Shown here: one piece after another, positions 31,666 to 40,624 of the stretch
Position numbering within the stretch: the first letter of the stretch is position 1
How the letters are laid out: each line of letters opens with the position of its first letter
Assembly (NCBI RefSeq): GCF_003940805.1
Contig: NZ_CP034328.1
Span: forward strand, 558,001 to 622,000
DNA from: Tabrizicola piscis
Lineage (GTDB): Bacteria; Pseudomonadota; Alphaproteobacteria; Rhodobacterales; Rhodobacteraceae
DNA length: 64,000 nucleotides
Reading direction: 5' to 3'
The notes under the pieces: generated by a model
What the model was told of the DNA's origin: nothing
The model's input: the letters and a program-made list of their open reading frames with translations, nothing else
Database searches by the model: none
Translations under genes and position numbers: made by a program

Positions 31666-32793
31666 ATGCAAAGCCAGATCGACCATGGCGCAGGAGATCA
31701 GGCCGACCGGCCCCTGATTGCCGAGTTTCGCGCGGCGACCAAGCGCTACGGCGATGTGCTGGCCGCTGATGCCCTGACCTTCGGCATTGGTGCGGGCGAA
31801 TTTCTGTCGTTTCTTGGCCCGTCGGGCTGCGGCAAGACCACCGCCCTTCGGATGCTGGCGGGCTTTGAAACCCCGACCTCTGGCGAGGTCTATCTTGACG
31901 GCGACCGCGTCACCGACGTGCCGGCCTACCGCCGCCCGGTGAACATGGTGTTTCAGCACTATGCGCTGTTTCCGCATATGACCGTTGCCGACAACATCGC
32001 CTACGGCTTGATGCAGCGCCGGCCCAAGCCCGACCGTGCAGACGTGGCCCGCAAGGTGGACCGGGCGCTGGAGATGGTGCGGCTGGCAGGTTTCGGGCCC
32101 CGCCGCATCTGGGAGATGTCGGGCGGCCAGCAGCAGCGCGTCGCCTTGGCCCGCGCCATCGTCAACGAGCCGAAGGTCCTGCTTCTGGACGAACCGCTTG
32201 CCGCCCTTGACCGCAAGCTGCGCCGCGAGATGCAGATCGAATTGCAGACCCTGCAACGCCAGCTGGGCATTACCTTTGTTCTGGTCACGCATGATCAGGA
32301 AGAAGCGCTGTCGATGTCGGACCGCATCTGCATCATGCAGGGCGGGCGCATTGTGCAATCCGGCTCTCCCAGCGAACTTTATGATCGCCCGATCAGCCGC
32401 TATGTCGCTGATTTTGTCGGGAAATCGAACTTCATCGACGGCATCGTTTCCGCCCTTTCCGCCACGGGTGGCCAGATCGAGACCCCCTTCGGCCAGCACT
32501 TTCAGGGCCGGGTTTCGGGGGCGCTGGCGCAAGGGGCCAAGGCTACGCTCAGCATCCGTCCTGAACAGATCGGCCTTGCCCATGCCGCCCGCGCCGGGGC
32601 TGAACCTGTCACGGTCATCAACCGGATCTTCCTTGGCGAACATACCGAATACCTCGTCCGGCATGCCGCCTTGGGTGACCTTCTGGTGCTGGTCGCCCGA
32701 CAGGCCGAAGCACAGGAGGGGAGCTTTGCCCCCGGCGACACGGGCCATGTGTCCTGGGCCGCCGACTCTGGCCTTATCCTCGCTCAAGACTGA
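31666..32793 (+). CDS. ABC transporter ATP-binding protein, PotA-like
   Basis: 375-residue ATPase of a polyamine/opine/iron type importer. Walker A GPSGCGKTTALRM, Q-loop FQHYALFPHMTVADNI, ABC signature SGGQQQRVALARAI, Walker B LLLDEPLAALD, H-loop VTHDQEEAL. A C-terminal TOBE domain (about 300-365) follows. The sequence is closest in style to PotA (spermidine/putrescine). First gene of a five-gene operon; no clear ribosome site before the chosen ATG 31666. Confidence 0.93.
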   Translation: MQSQIDHGAGDQADRPLIAEFRAATKRYGDVLAADALTFGIGAGEFLSFLGPSGCGKTTALRMLAGFETPTSGEVYLDGDRVTDVPAYRRPVNMVFQHYALFPHMTVADNIAYGLMQRRPKPDRADVARKVDRALEMVRLAGFGPRRIWEMSGGQQQRVALARAIVNEPKVLLLDEPLAALDRKLRREMQIELQTLQRQLGITFVLVTHDQEEALSMSDRICIMQGGRIVQSGSPSELYDRPISRYVADFVGKSNFIDGIVSALSATGGQIETPFGQHFQGRVSGALAQGAKATLSIRPEQIGLAHAARAGAEPVTVINRIFLGEHTEYLVRHAALGDLLVLVARQAEAQEGSFAPGDTGHVSWAADSGLILAQD

Positions 32794-32823
32794 ACAAGAC
32801 CAACCAACAGGGAGATTTCAGCA

Positions 32824-33981
32824 ATGACCGACAAGATTGACCACATCTCGCGTCAGAAGTTCATGGAAGAACTGCGGCGCTACCAAAAGGGCTCGGTAAG
32901 CCGGCGTCATTTCCTTGGCGTGACCGGCCTTGGTGCCGCAAGCGCCGTGCTGGGGGCTGCCATGCCCGGCCTTCTGCCGCGCGCGGCCTTGGCGCAAGGC
33001 ATTGGCGACCGTGTGGGGCTGGCGACCTGGCCCAACTATCACGACGCTGCCAACTTCGACGCCTTCACCGCCGAAACCGGGGCGGCCGTGCAGGTCAATG
33101 TCTTCGGGTCGAACGAGGAAATGCTGGCCAAGCTGCAGGCGGGCGGTTCGGGCTGGGATGTCTTTGTGCCGACCAACTACACCATCACCACCTATGTCGA
33201 GCAGGACCTGATCGAGCCTTTGGATCTGGCCCTGCTGCCCAACTACGACGCCGCCAGCTTTGACCAGCGCTTTGCCGGGCCCGGCACGGTGGATGGCAAG
33301 CTTTACGCCGTGCCGAAAAACTGGGGGACCACCGGCTTTGCGGTGAACACCAACCACACCGGCGGCACGACGCCCGCCACCTGGAAAGAGTTCTTTGATC
33401 TGACCCAGACCACCTTCTCGGGCCGGACGATGGTGCATGACTATCAACTGACCACCATCGGTGCGGCGCTGAAGGCCTTTGGCTATTCGTTCAACTCGAT
33501 CGACCCTGCGGAACTTGCCAAGGCGGAAGAGCTTTTGCTGGCCACCAAGCCGCATCTCTTTGCGATCAATTCGGACTACCAGCCGTCGATGCGGTCGGGC
33601 GATGCCTGGATGACGATCTGCTGGACGGGCGACGGCAAGCAGCTGAACCGCGACATGCCGGAGATTGCCTATGTCCTTGGCCGCGAAGGCGGTGAGCTTT
33701 GGTCGGATTTCTACGCCATTCCGAAGGGTGCCCCGCACCGTGAGGCGGCCTATGCCCTGATCAACTTCCTTCTGACGCCCGAGGTCAACGCCAAGGAAGC
33801 GCTGTTCCACGGCTATCCGGTGGCCGATGCCCGGGTGAACGCCCTTCTGCCGCCCGAGGTGCTGAACGATCCGATCCTCTACCCCGCGGCAGACCTCCTG
33901 AACGCGCTGGAGTTTGGCGCAGCAGCCACCTTGACCGATCCGAACCGGGCCGAGCTGATGGCCCGCTTCAAGTCGGCGTAA
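32824..33981 (+). CDS. Polyamine-type ABC transporter substrate-binding protein
   Basis: 385 residues with a twin-arginine signal (SRRHFLGVTGLGAASAVLG) cleaved near ALAQG. The mature part has the PotD/PotF fold signature: LATWPNYHDAANFDAFTAET, VFGSNEEMLAKLQAGGSGWD, VPTNYTITTYVEQDLIEPLD and VPKNWGTTGFAVNTNHT. It starts 30 bp after potA with a GGGAG site. Ligand class by homology is a small amine; exact ligand unknown. Confidence 0.93.
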   Translation: MTDKIDHISRQKFMEELRRYQKGSVSRRHFLGVTGLGAASAVLGAAMPGLLPRAALAQGIGDRVGLATWPNYHDAANFDAFTAETGAAVQVNVFGSNEEMLAKLQAGGSGWDVFVPTNYTITTYVEQDLIEPLDLALLPNYDAASFDQRFAGPGTVDGKLYAVPKNWGTTGFAVNTNHTGGTTPATWKEFFDLTQTTFSGRTMVHDYQLTTIGAALKAFGYSFNSIDPAELAKAEELLLATKPHLFAINSDYQPSMRSGDAWMTICWTGDGKQLNRDMPEIAYVLGREGGELWSDFYAIPKGAPHREAAYALINFLLTPEVNAKEALFHGYPVADARVNALLPPEVLNDPILYPAADLLNALEFGAAATLTDPNRAELMARFKSA

Positions 33982-33986
33982 AGTTC

Positions 33987-34838
33987 ATGCAGCGGCGGCT
34001 TTCCACATGGCTTCTTCTGGCCCCCGCGGGGCTGTGGTTTGCCGTCATGCTGGTGCTGCCGCTGTGCTTCGTCCTTGTCTTCAGCTTTGGCGAGCGTGAG
34101 GCGGCGGGCGGCTACGTCCCCGCCTTCACCTTCGCGCAATACGCCAACCTTCCCGCCCGCGGCACGGCCTTTCTGAACACGCTGATGCTGGCGCCACTGG
34201 GCACGCTTCTGTCGCTGCTCATCGCCTATCCGCTTGCGTATTTCCTCGCGATGCGGGCCAGCCCGCAGTGGCGAACGACCCTGCTGATCCTGGTCATCGT
34301 GCCCTTCTGGACCTCCATCCTGATCCGCAGCTATGCGTGGATCTTCATCCTTGGCGGGCAAGGTCTGCCCGCCTTGATCGAATGGCTTGGGCTTGGCAGC
34401 TACCGTCTGATCAACACGCCCTTCGCCGTGCTGACGGGCATCGTTTACGGCTATCTGCCGCTGATGGTCCTGCCGGTCTATGTCAGCCTTGAACGGCTGG
34501 ACAAGCGCCTTTTGGAGGCCTCGGCAGACCTTGGGGCGCCACCCTTGCGCAGCTTCCTGCAGGTGACCCTGCCCCTGTCGCTGCCGGGCGTGGCCACCGG
34601 CTGCATGCTGGTCTTCATCCTTCTGATGGGTGAGTTTCTGATCCCCGCCATGCTGGGCGGCGGCAAGGTGTTCTTCATCGGCAATGCGCTGGTCGATCTG
34701 TTCCTGCAATCGCGCAACTGGGCTTTTGGCGCCGCCGTGGCCGTCACGCTGGTTGTCATCATGCTCGTCACCGTGTCGCTTTACATGTGGCTGATGCGCC
34801 GCATGGGTGGTGTGCGCGATGACGTGGCGCTGATGTAG
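33987..34838 (+). CDS. ABC transporter permease, PotB-like
   Basis: 283 residues, about six membrane helices. The binding-protein-dependent transport loop (EAA motif) is ERLDKRLLEASADLGAPPLR, which docks the ATPase. An N-terminal helix WLLLAPAGLWFAVMLVLPL is typical of PotB. It starts 5 bp after the binding protein stop and forms the first half of the heterodimeric channel. Confidence 0.93.
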   Translation: MQRRLSTWLLLAPAGLWFAVMLVLPLCFVLVFSFGEREAAGGYVPAFTFAQYANLPARGTAFLNTLMLAPLGTLLSLLIAYPLAYFLAMRASPQWRTTLLILVIVPFWTSILIRSYAWIFILGGQGLPALIEWLGLGSYRLINTPFAVLTGIVYGYLPLMVLPVYVSLERLDKRLLEASADLGAPPLRSFLQVTLPLSLPGVATGCMLVFILLMGEFLIPAMLGGGKVFFIGNALVDLFLQSRNWAFGAAVAVTLVVIMLVTVSLYMWLMRRMGGVRDDVALM

Positions 34839-34848
34839 GGTGGCCGGG

Positions 34849-35676
34849 ATGCGCCTTTACGCCTTTGCCGTCTACCTGTTCCTGTACCTGCCGATCGCGG
34901 TCATCGCGATCTTCAGCTTCAACGCGGGCCGCCATGCCAGCCAGTTCACCGGGTTTTCGGTGCAATGGTATGGCAAGGCCCTGTCCAACCCCTTTGTGAT
35001 CGAGGCGCTGTGGAACAGCTTTGTCGTGGCCCTGTCCTCGGCCCTGATCGCCAGCGTGTTCGGCACGATGGCCGCTTTGGCCCTGCAAGGCATGAAGGGA
35101 CGCGTGCGCATGGTTGCCGATGCGCTGATCTATGTGGCGGTGATGGTGCCCGGCATCGTCATCGGCATTGCGACGCTGATCGCCCTTGTGACGCTGTTCG
35201 GCTGGATCAACCCCCTGCTGGCCAGTCTGGCGCCCGAGGGACAGGCCCCGCAGCTGGCAATGGGCTACGGATCGCTGATCGCGGCCCACGCGCTGTTTTC
35301 CATGTCTCTGGTCATCATCATCCTGCGCGCCCGGCTGGCAGGCATGGACCGCAGCCTGATGGAAGCCTCAGCCGATCTTTATGCGCCCCCCTTGGCGACG
35401 TTCCGGCAAGTCACGCTGCCCTTGATATTTCCCGGGATCCTTGCGGGGTTCCTGCTCAGCTTCACCTTCAGCTTTGACGATTTCATCATCGCCTTCTTCG
35501 TCGCCGGGTCCGAGACCACTTTGCCGATCTATGTCTTTTCCTCGATCCGCCGCGGCGTCACGCCTGAAATCAACGCCATCGGCACCATGGTCCTGGCGGT
35601 GTCGCTTCTCCTGTTGATCGCAGCACAAGTGATCTTGCGGCGTGGGCCAAAGACCGGGGGCACGGATGCTGCTTGA
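34849..35676 (+). CDS. ABC transporter permease, PotC-like
   Basis: 275 residues; six helices with the EAA loop DRSLMEASADLYAPPLATFR and the family segment PLIFPGILAGFLLSFTFSFD. ATG 34849 is preferred because AGGG lies 8 nt upstream and overlaps the previous stop; a GTG at 34840 would have no ribosome site. It pairs with the PotB-like subunit. Its end overlaps the next gene by 11 bp. Confidence 0.93.
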   Translation: MRLYAFAVYLFLYLPIAVIAIFSFNAGRHASQFTGFSVQWYGKALSNPFVIEALWNSFVVALSSALIASVFGTMAALALQGMKGRVRMVADALIYVAVMVPGIVIGIATLIALVTLFGWINPLLASLAPEGQAPQLAMGYGSLIAAHALFSMSLVIIILRARLAGMDRSLMEASADLYAPPLATFRQVTLPLIFPGILAGFLLSFTFSFDDFIIAFFVAGSETTLPIYVFSSIRRGVTPEINAIGTMVLAVSLLLLIAAQVILRRGPKTGGTDAA

Positions 35677-36421
35677 GGGACGCGTGGCGTTTCTGACCGG
35701 GGCCGGGTCTGGCATTGGGCGGGCCGGGGCGCTGGCGCTGGCGCGGGAAGGGGCGGTTCTCACCGTCACTGATCTGGACGGCGCGCGGGCGCAAGGCGTG
35801 GCCGAGGAAATCCGTGCAGCCGGGGGCCGGGCCGAGGCGATGGCGCTGGACGCCGCCGACGATGCCGCCGTTCAGGCCGCGATAGACGCCGTTGCCGCGC
35901 GGGGCCGACTGGACATCTTGCATTCCCATGCCGGAATTCAGGTGCCGGGCCGGCTGACCGAGGTCAGCCCGGACGGCATGGATGCCTCATGGCGGCTGAA
36001 CGTCCGGGCGCATTTCATCGCGGCCCGCGCGGCGATGCCGCATATGCAACGCCAAGGAAAGGGGTCGATCATCATCACCGCGTCAAACTCCGGCGTGCAG
36101 TATGACCGCGGCATGATCGCCTATTGCACGACAAAACACGCGGTCATCGCCATGACCCGGCAGATCGCAGCAGACTACGCCGCCGACAATATCCGCTGCA
36201 ACGCCCTGTGCCCCGGCTTTGTCGACACCCCGTTCAACCGGGGGTTTGAGGCGCAGATGGGCGGACGGGCAGCGTTGGAAGGCTATGTGGCCCGGTCCAT
36301 CCCGATGGGACGCTGGGCCGACGTCGATGAAATTGCGGCCAGCATCGTCTACCTCGCCTCGGACCTTGCCAGCTTCATGACTGGCCATGCGCTGGTAATC
36401 GATGGCGGGGAAAGCCTCTAG
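35666..36421 (+). CDS. Short-chain dehydrogenase/reductase (SDR) in the ABC operon
   Basis: 251 residues, classical SDR. NAD(P)-binding TGAGSGIGRAGALALA, structural motif HSHAG in place of NNAG, catalytic Ser in ITASNSGVQYD and YCTTK for YxxxK, and LVIDGG at the C terminus. Start ATG 35666 overlaps the upstream permease gene, so it is translated with the transporter. An oxidoreductase acting on the imported solute or its first product is likely. The acidic residue after the beta-2 strand (TDLDGARAQ) suggests NAD rather than NADP. Confidence 0.9.
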   Translation: MLLEGRVAFLTGAGSGIGRAGALALAREGAVLTVTDLDGARAQGVAEEIRAAGGRAEAMALDAADDAAVQAAIDAVAARGRLDILHSHAGIQVPGRLTEVSPDGMDASWRLNVRAHFIAARAAMPHMQRQGKGSIIITASNSGVQYDRGMIAYCTTKHAVIAMTRQIAADYAADNIRCNALCPGFVDTPFNRGFEAQMGGRAALEGYVARSIPMGRWADVDEIAASIVYLASDLASFMTGHALVIDGGESL

Positions 36422-36473
36422 GCGCGGAACTGCATCCGATCGTCCAACCATCCAGCGCATCTCAGGCTGCCCC

Positions 36474-36487
36474 TTGACGTGGATCAA
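36474..36487 (+). promoter_or_regulatory. FnrL-type binding site
   Basis: TTGACGTGGATCAA fits the Fnr/FnrL consensus TTGAT-N4-ATCAA with one change (T to C) and has perfect dyad spacing. It lies 80 bp upstream of the ATG of the 91-aa gene and 53 bp after the SDR stop. This distance suits a class II activator position for oxygen-limited expression. Confidence 0.65.
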
Positions 36488-36566
36488 GGCATCTGCGCCC
36501 GGTTTCCGGCACTCTTTCGCATGTCAGTGATCATTGTCCACTTCAGCATGCTGGGAGGAAATCATC

Positions 36567-36842
36567 ATGCCCGAAGCAACCATTCAAAAGCGCGAGTCGA
36601 TTGAACGTTCGATAGCCGGATACCTTGCGGCTGGCGGGGTGAATGAGCACAGCATGCGCCTGACCCTTGCGGCGGCGCATGACGAGGGCTTTGCCGTAGG
36701 TGACGAGGTCATCTGTGCGCATGGCGGGCCTACGGGTGTGATCATTTCGATCGCAGGCCATGACGCCGTGATCTCATGGGCGTGCCGCGGGAAATCGACC
36801 GAGCACCTGACCGATCTTAGCCATATCGAGCACGAGACCTGA
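36567..36842 (+). CDS. Small protein with a DUF2158/KOW-like C-terminal strand region
   Basis: 91 residues. ATG 36567 has a very good GGGAGGAA site 6 nt upstream. N-terminal helix (RESIERSIAGYLAAGGVN), then VGDEVICAHGGPTGVIISIAG followed by AVISWACRGKSTEHLTDLSHI, which looks like a small SH3-type barrel similar in style to DUF2158 proteins. No signal peptide. The Fnr-type box upstream suggests it is made under low oxygen. Function unknown. Confidence 0.72.
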   Translation: MPEATIQKRESIERSIAGYLAAGGVNEHSMRLTLAAAHDEGFAVGDEVICAHGGPTGVIISIAGHDAVISWACRGKSTEHLTDLSHIEHET

Positions 36843-36969
36843 CTGGCACAGGCCCTTTCGGGCCAACGCCAAGGCTTCAGGTTTCGGATCGATGCATCGG
36901 TCGGCGGCCAGACTGGCGACACTCCAGCCGATGCGTTCGGATGCCAACCGCTTTCATTATGGTGGAAAG

Positions 36970-37046
36970 TGGTGGCGAGGGGGGGACTCGAACCCCCGAC
37001 CCCGCGATTATGAGTCGCGTGCTCTAACCAGCTGAGCTACCTAGCC
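36970..37046 (-). tRNA. tRNA-Met (CAU anticodon)
   Basis: A 77-nt cloverleaf with encoded CCA. 5' GGCTAGG acceptor arm pairs with CCTCGCC except for one U-C mismatch at position 4; D-arm AGCTCAGCTGGTTAGAGC; anticodon stem CGCGA/TCGCG with loop CTCATAA (anticodon CAT); T-arm GGGGGTTCGAGTCCCCC. The D- and variable-loop bases (GGGGTC) resemble elongator tRNA-Met. A lysidine-type tRNA-Ile2, which shares the CAU anticodon and the stem, is the alternative. Confidence 0.93.
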
Positions 37047-37130
37047 ACTGCGGGGCGGATTAAGGGCGCTGGCGGCCAAGGTCAAGGGTCAATCGGCACT
37101 TGATCAGCGTATTGCACGGCAGCTTGGCCG

Positions 37131-39131
37131 CTAGCGCGCCACCCTTGGCCGGCCCGAGGCGGTAGCGGTCACCATCGCCTCGATGAACATCTGCCGACCC
37201 TCGATCTCAACCTCCTTGACGGCGCGGTCGACGGTCAGGCGCAGGTCCACCGCCCCCGCCTGCCGCGCACGGTCGGACGCTTCGGCCACCAGCACCGCTT
37301 CGACCGCCGAAAGCGCGGCTTCGGCCGTGGTGAACACTTCGACGCCGCGCGCCAGATGCGCGACGAAGCGCCCCTCGGCCGGGGAGGAGACTACCGCCTG
37401 CGCCCGCTGGCTGATCTGGCCCGCAACCGCCCCGATCGCATTGGCGACGCCCGCGTGTTCGGGCAGGATCATCTTGCAGCCCAGCCGGTCCCCGACCGCG
37501 CCGTACCAGGCGGGAGCTGAGGCCCCAAGCCCGATCACCGGCACGCCAAGCCGCAGCGACACTTCGACCACGCCGCGATGCTGCGCAAGACCAGCCACCG
37601 CGAGGGGGTGCCGCGCGAGGTCTTCCGGCACCCTGTCCGCGAAAGCCGCATCCTCGCCAAAGGCCGCTTCCAGCAGGCAATCGACGGTCTGCTGGGTCAG
37701 TTGGTCGACCACGGCTTGCGCAAAGGGCTGCGGACCCGTCGCAAAGCGTTCGCCTGCCCCGGTCCGCCGCCGCGCGATCAGCTGCAGTGCCTTTTCCGCC
37801 GCTGTCCCGTCCCATGCGTCAAGCCGCCCCATCACATGCGCCGCATCCGACGGGGTGACGCCCGAGATCATCACCAGACCCCGCGCCACCAGCCGTTCCA
37901 GCGCTGCCACCTCAAGACGTGAGGTCAGCGCCGCCGCCATGGTCATCGGCCGGTCAATCCGGTCCAGCACCGCCAGTTCTCGCGCGGACAGCCCGCCGCG
38001 CTGGCCCGACATCGGCACGACAAAGCGGCCATCCATTTCACCCACCGCATCAGCCGACAGCCAGCGGTCAAGGGCCGCGTGCACCATCGGGCCATGGTCC
38101 ACCGCCAACAGCGACACCGGGATCAACCGCCGCGGGCCCAGCCGCAGACCGCCGGTCAGGCCTTCAGTCACCAGATGCACCTCGCTGTCGCCGCCAAGGC
38201 CGGTCGTGCGCATCGCCACCGCCTCGACCATGGTGCGAAAGCCGCCGACGCGCGCACCTTCGGGGTCAATCTCCGGCAGACCGTCGCGCAGCAGGGCCAC
38301 ATCCGTCGTCGTCCCGCCGATGTCGCTGACCAAGGCGTCCGAGGCCCCCGTCAACCAGCGCGCGCCGACGATGCTTGCGGCAGGGCCGGACAGGATCGTC
38401 TCGATCGGGCGCTCGCGCACCATGGCCGCCGAGATCAGCGCCCCGTCGCCACGCACGACCATCAGGGGCGCATCAATGCCCACTTCCTGCAGGTGCCGCT
38501 CACAGGCCGCGACCAGCCGGTCGATCATCCCGATCAGCCGCGCGTTCAAGACCGCTGTCAGGGCCCGCTTCGGACCGTTGAGATTGGCGGACAGCTCATG
38601 GCTGCAGGTCACCGGTCGCCCGGTCACCCGGCGGATCATGTCGCGCGCGGCCAGCTCATGCGCCGGGTTGCGCGTGGCAAAGCGCGCGGCGACGGCGAAA
38701 CCGCTGACCTCCTCGCCCAGGGCGCGGACCCCCGCCTCCAGCGCGGTCAGGTCCAGCGGCACGGCTTCGGTTCCGGCATGGGTGTGCCCGCCGGGCAGTT
38801 GCAGCACCGGATCGCCCTTCAGCGCTTCGGTCAGCCCGCCGCGGCCAAGGTCCCCCGCATCAAAGCCGATGAAGACCAGCGCCACCCGCGCGCCCTGCCC
38901 CTCGACCAGCGCATTCGTGGCCAGCGTGGTGGACAGGGACACCAGCGCCACATCGCCCACGGCCACGCCCGCTGCGGCAATCGCCGCATCCACCGCCTGC
39001 CCGATGCCCACCGCCAGATCGTGCCGGCTGGTCAGCGCCTTGGCCTTGCCAAGGATCAGGTTCGCGCCTTCATCAAGGATCACCGCATCGGTATAGGTGC
39101 CACCGGTATCGACACCCAGAAAATAGGCCAT
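37131..39131 (-). CDS. Hydantoinase/oxoprolinase family protein (HyuA type)
   Basis: 666 residues, the ATP-dependent hydantoinase A/5-oxoprolinase A fold. N-terminal actin-like ATPase start FLGVDTGGTYTDAVILDEG, VSLSTTLATNALVEG, then SDIGGTTTDVALL and GGFRTMVEAVAMRTTGLGGD typical of the family, and a C-terminal domain with LGASAPAWYGAVGDRL. It normally works with a HyuB subunit, but no B gene is adjacent here, so it may be partnered elsewhere or act alone. The substrate (hydantoin, oxoproline, caprolactam or other cyclic amide) is unknown. Confidence 0.9.
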   Translation of the reverse strand: MAYFLGVDTGGTYTDAVILDEGANLILGKAKALTSRHDLAVGIGQAVDAAIAAAGVAVGDVALVSLSTTLATNALVEGQGARVALVFIGFDAGDLGRGGLTEALKGDPVLQLPGGHTHAGTEAVPLDLTALEAGVRALGEEVSGFAVAARFATRNPAHELAARDMIRRVTGRPVTCSHELSANLNGPKRALTAVLNARLIGMIDRLVAACERHLQEVGIDAPLMVVRGDGALISAAMVRERPIETILSGPAASIVGARWLTGASDALVSDIGGTTTDVALLRDGLPEIDPEGARVGGFRTMVEAVAMRTTGLGGDSEVHLVTEGLTGGLRLGPRRLIPVSLLAVDHGPMVHAALDRWLSADAVGEMDGRFVVPMSGQRGGLSARELAVLDRIDRPMTMAAALTSRLEVAALERLVARGLVMISGVTPSDAAHVMGRLDAWDGTAAEKALQLIARRRTGAGERFATGPQPFAQAVVDQLTQQTVDCLLEAAFGEDAAFADRVPEDLARHPLAVAGLAQHRGVVEVSLRLGVPVIGLGASAPAWYGAVGDRLGCKMILPEHAGVANAIGAVAGQISQRAQAVVSSPAEGRFVAHLARGVEVFTTAEAALSAVEAVLVAEASDRARQAGAVDLRLTVDRAVKEVEIEGRQMFIEAMVTATASGRPRVAR

Positions 39132-39206
39132 GCTGCGCGCCCCGTGCTTGTCTGCTGATCTGCCAGCTAGAGCAGCCGCACCGTCCTGTCAGCCCCGGAA
39201 ACGACA

Positions 39207-40463
39207 TCACCCGTCGGGGGACCGCCGCTTGCGACGCGCCGCCGTGGGCAATTTCAGCATCGTGCGGTACTTCGCAACCGTCCGCCGTGCCAGCGGCGCG
39301 CCGGTTCCCGACAGCGCCACGGCCAGCGCCGCGTCGCTCAGCGGCGCGCGCGGGTCTTCGGCGGCGATCAACTGGGCCAGCCGGTCGCGCAGGGCACCGG
39401 CGGCAGGGCCACCCTCTTGCGTGGCCTGGGTGAACAGGGCCCGCAGCCACCATGTGCCGCGGGGCGTATCGACTGCCGTGCCGGCCACGACACGGCTGAC
39501 GGTGCTTTCATGCAGCCCAACCGACACCGCGACATCCGCCATGGTCATCGGCACCAGCGCGCCCATGCCTTCCTCCAGCGCCGCGACCTGCCTGACCAGA
39601 ATCTCCTGCCCGACAGCAAGAAGCGTGACATTCCGCCCCTCGACCATGCGCAGGATCGCGCGCGCCTCGGCCCGGCCCGGCCCCTTCCCTTCGGCCAGCG
39701 AGACCGATGGCAAGGCCGACCGGTTGATCGCCACCGTCCAGCCCGAGGCCCCCTTTTCCGCCACAAGGTCCGGCTCGCGGATCGGTGCCGCATAGGGTTC
39801 GAACCCGGCGCCAGGCTTTGGGTCATAGCCGCGCAGGCGACCGATCCGCAGGCGCACGGCATCTGGCGACACCCCGGTTTCGCGGGCAAGACGGTCAATC
39901 TCGCCCCGGGCGACCAGATCAAGCCGGTCCAGCACCGCGGCCATGATGGCGTCCATCTCGTCCGCATCTTCGGCTTGCAGGCGCAGACACTCGGCCAGAT
40001 TGCGGGCGAAAAGCCCGGTCGGCTCCGCACGGGCCTGCAATCGGCGCAGCATCAGTTCGACATCGGCCAGCCCCACCCCGATCCGCGCGGCAATGGCCGT
40101 CGGGCTTTGCCCCAGCCAGCCGGAAGGCTCCAACGCGTCGGCCAAGGCATCGGCGATGCGCGCCTCACGCGGGGAGAGGTCGAGCCCGGCGATCATGCCG
40201 AAGACATGTGACACAAGGCTGGCCCCCGCCGCCGCCTGCTCCGGCGGTTCGGCCCCGGCCCCCAGCGCCGACTTCCAGCGTGGCAACCAGTCCTGCCCCG
40301 AGGCCCGTGTCAGCACCAGTTGCGGGTTTTCCGCCGCCTGTTCCTCCAGATAGCGCGACAGGCCCTGCGCATCGCTGCGCAGGATGCGGATCGACGTCGC
40401 AAGCCCCATCGTCAGCTTCAACCGCTGCGTCTGCTGGATCGAGATGCGGTTTCTGGACTTCAT
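39207..40463 (-). CDS. rpoN: RNA polymerase sigma-54 factor (RpoN paralogue)
   Basis: 418 residues. Region I is present (ISIQQTQRLKLTMGLATSIR, glutamine/leucine-rich), followed by the core-binding domain (FARNLAECLRLQAED) and the helix-turn-helix (VAVSVGLHESTVSRVVAGTA). It ends with the RpoN box ARRTVAKYRTMLKLP near 395, which contacts the -24 element. It is shorter than typical RpoN (about 430-500) because the acidic spacer is reduced. Several rpoN copies are known in this bacterial group; this one lies away from nif or flagellar genes, so its regulon is unclear. Confidence 0.93.
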   Translation of the reverse strand: MKSRNRISIQQTQRLKLTMGLATSIRILRSDAQGLSRYLEEQAAENPQLVLTRASGQDWLPRWKSALGAGAEPPEQAAAGASLVSHVFGMIAGLDLSPREARIADALADALEPSGWLGQSPTAIAARIGVGLADVELMLRRLQARAEPTGLFARNLAECLRLQAEDADEMDAIMAAVLDRLDLVARGEIDRLARETGVSPDAVRLRIGRLRGYDPKPGAGFEPYAAPIREPDLVAEKGASGWTVAINRSALPSVSLAEGKGPGRAEARAILRMVEGRNVTLLAVGQEILVRQVAALEEGMGALVPMTMADVAVSVGLHESTVSRVVAGTAVDTPRGTWWLRALFTQATQEGGPAAGALRDRLAQLIAAEDPRAPLSDAALAVALSGTGAPLARRTVAKYRTMLKLPTAARRKRRSPDG

Positions 40464-40530
40464 CGAACCCTGCCCCTTTGCCGATGGTTCACACGGACCG
40501 GCACCGTCCGCAAGTCCGGCGCCGGGCGCG

Positions 40531-40597
40531 CGATTTCTTCAAGGAAATCGCAGCGGAGCCTTCAAAGGCTCCGGTCCGGAGTTTTTGAAAACTCCGG
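40531..40597 (-). repeat. Triple perfect-palindrome element, copy 2 (3' of imuB)
   Basis: Same series as the element at 11395-11462, in reverse orientation: C at 40531-40550, B at 40554-40573 (identical CGGAGCCTT core), A at 40576-40597 with arm CCGGAGTTTT instead of CCGGAATTTT. The changed bases in A are matched on both arms, so the hairpins are preserved. It follows the imuB stop on the minus strand exactly as copy 1 follows ptsP. Confidence 0.8.
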
Positions 40598-40624
40598 CTC
40601 GCAGCGTTGGGCGGCAGAGGGGTG

